Positions 63,738 to 64,000 of a stretch of DNA of 64,000 nucleotides are shown in pieces. The notes beneath the pieces are model-generated. The model was not told the DNA's origin. It saw only the letters and a list, made by a program, of their open reading frames with translations, and made no database searches. The translations under genes and the position numbers were made by a program. Source of the stretch: Asaia sp003994335 (GTDB lineage Bacteria; Pseudomonadota; Alphaproteobacteria; Acetobacterales; Acetobacteraceae); contig NZ_JBBCOR010000002.1 in assembly GCF_037151175.1 (NCBI RefSeq), forward strand, positions 186,001-250,000, given 5' to 3'. How positions within the stretch are numbered: the stretch's first letter is position 1; the number at the start of each line of letters is the position of its first letter.

Positions 63738-64000
63738 ATGGATAGCACGCCAAGTCAGGCTGGCCCTGAAGGAATCAGGTTCGATTTTCAGGATGGGTGC
63801 CGCATCAGCCTTCCCCATGGCGAGTGGCATGCGGAGATACGGGATGTGGCCACGCAGACGCTCCTGTTTGCGCAGGCGAATACGGGCGGCCTTGTCAGCA
63901 GCAGCAAGAAATACTTCGTTCCGTTCTCTCTGCGCGTTTCACGCAATGGCGTCACGGTTCTCGACCATGAACTCGATCTGACCGACCGCGACATTCTGAT
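63738..64000 (+). CDS. Autotransporter O-heptosyltransferase (TibC/Aah-like), N-terminal part
   Basis: This is a partial gene cut by the window end, 87 complete codons from the ATG at 63738. The residues IRFDFQDGCRISLPHGEWH, LVSSSKKYFVPFSLRV and VLDHELDLTDRDIL fit the N-terminal beta domain of the autotransporter strand-loop-strand O-heptosyltransferase family, which puts heptoses on AIDA-type repeats. This is exactly the repeat type of the two Hint proteins across the divergent promoter. It starts 24 bases after the glycosyltransferase stop, so the two form an operon. The catalytic domain lies outside the window. Confidence 0.7.
   Translation, partial: MDSTPSQAGPEGIRFDFQDGCRISLPHGEWHAEIRDVATQTLLFAQANTGGLVSSSKKYFVPFSLRVSRNGVTVLDHELDLTDRDIL

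Overview
The window looks like a chromosomal piece of an alphaproteobacterium, most likely an acetic acid bacterium (Acetobacteraceae). The clues are a gluconate 5-dehydrogenase-like SDR, an OprB-type sugar porin, a C4-pathway 5-aminolevulinate synthase, XdhABC, GC-rich coding DNA, and repeat proteins carrying a Hint domain of a kind often met in this family. The genus cannot be decided by reading alone. I see no rRNA, tRNA, CRISPR array or intact insertion sequence.

Layout. 1-758: non-coding, AT-rich at the left end. 759-4838: N-acetylglucosamine-type transporter, NagA and OprB porin. 4928-8408: adenine deaminase and a flavin halogenase-like protein. 8685-11445: a small HhH protein, then feoA-feoB and a Cys-rich partner behind a Fur-like box. 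11494-16973: xanthine dehydrogenase operon xdhA-xdhB-xdhC plus a HAD phosphatase. 17162-20434: HU, an exported adenosine deaminase and a purine nucleoside permease (NUP). 20535-26209: AraC and TetR regulators, a methyltransferase, and an SDR-EthD-hydrolase-dehydrogenase operon of unknown substrate. 26492-32603: fRMsr, then a sulfide/persulfide module (sulfite exporter, DUF442-SQR fusion, persulfide dioxygenase, peroxiredoxin, ArsR) and an acid phosphatase lipoprotein. 32977-37895: sulfate assimilation (cysG, cysH, cysD, cysNC). 38189-48987: gluconate 5-dehydrogenase, a large hybrid histidine kinase, an MscS channel, hemA and an MFS transporter. 49099-64000: a polyketide synthase, a degenerate AMP-ligase-like protein, two AIDA-repeat/Hint proteins, a glycosyltransferase, and the start of a probable autotransporter O-heptosyltransferase cut by the window edge.

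How the genes fit together. Ade, XDH, the exported adenosine deaminase and NUP make the left third rich in purine salvage and catabolism. The middle handles both ends of sulfur metabolism, detoxification of reduced sulfur and assimilation of sulfate.

The right end is the most unusual part. Two tandem paralogous surface-type proteins combine strand-loop-strand repeats with a Hint domain whose catalytic residues are intact. They sit beside an enzyme family that glycosylates exactly this repeat type, and beside a one-module reducing PKS with a ligase-like partner that lacks its catalytic motifs. I propose that it is a glycosylated, possibly self-processing adhesin system. The role of the PKS is open.
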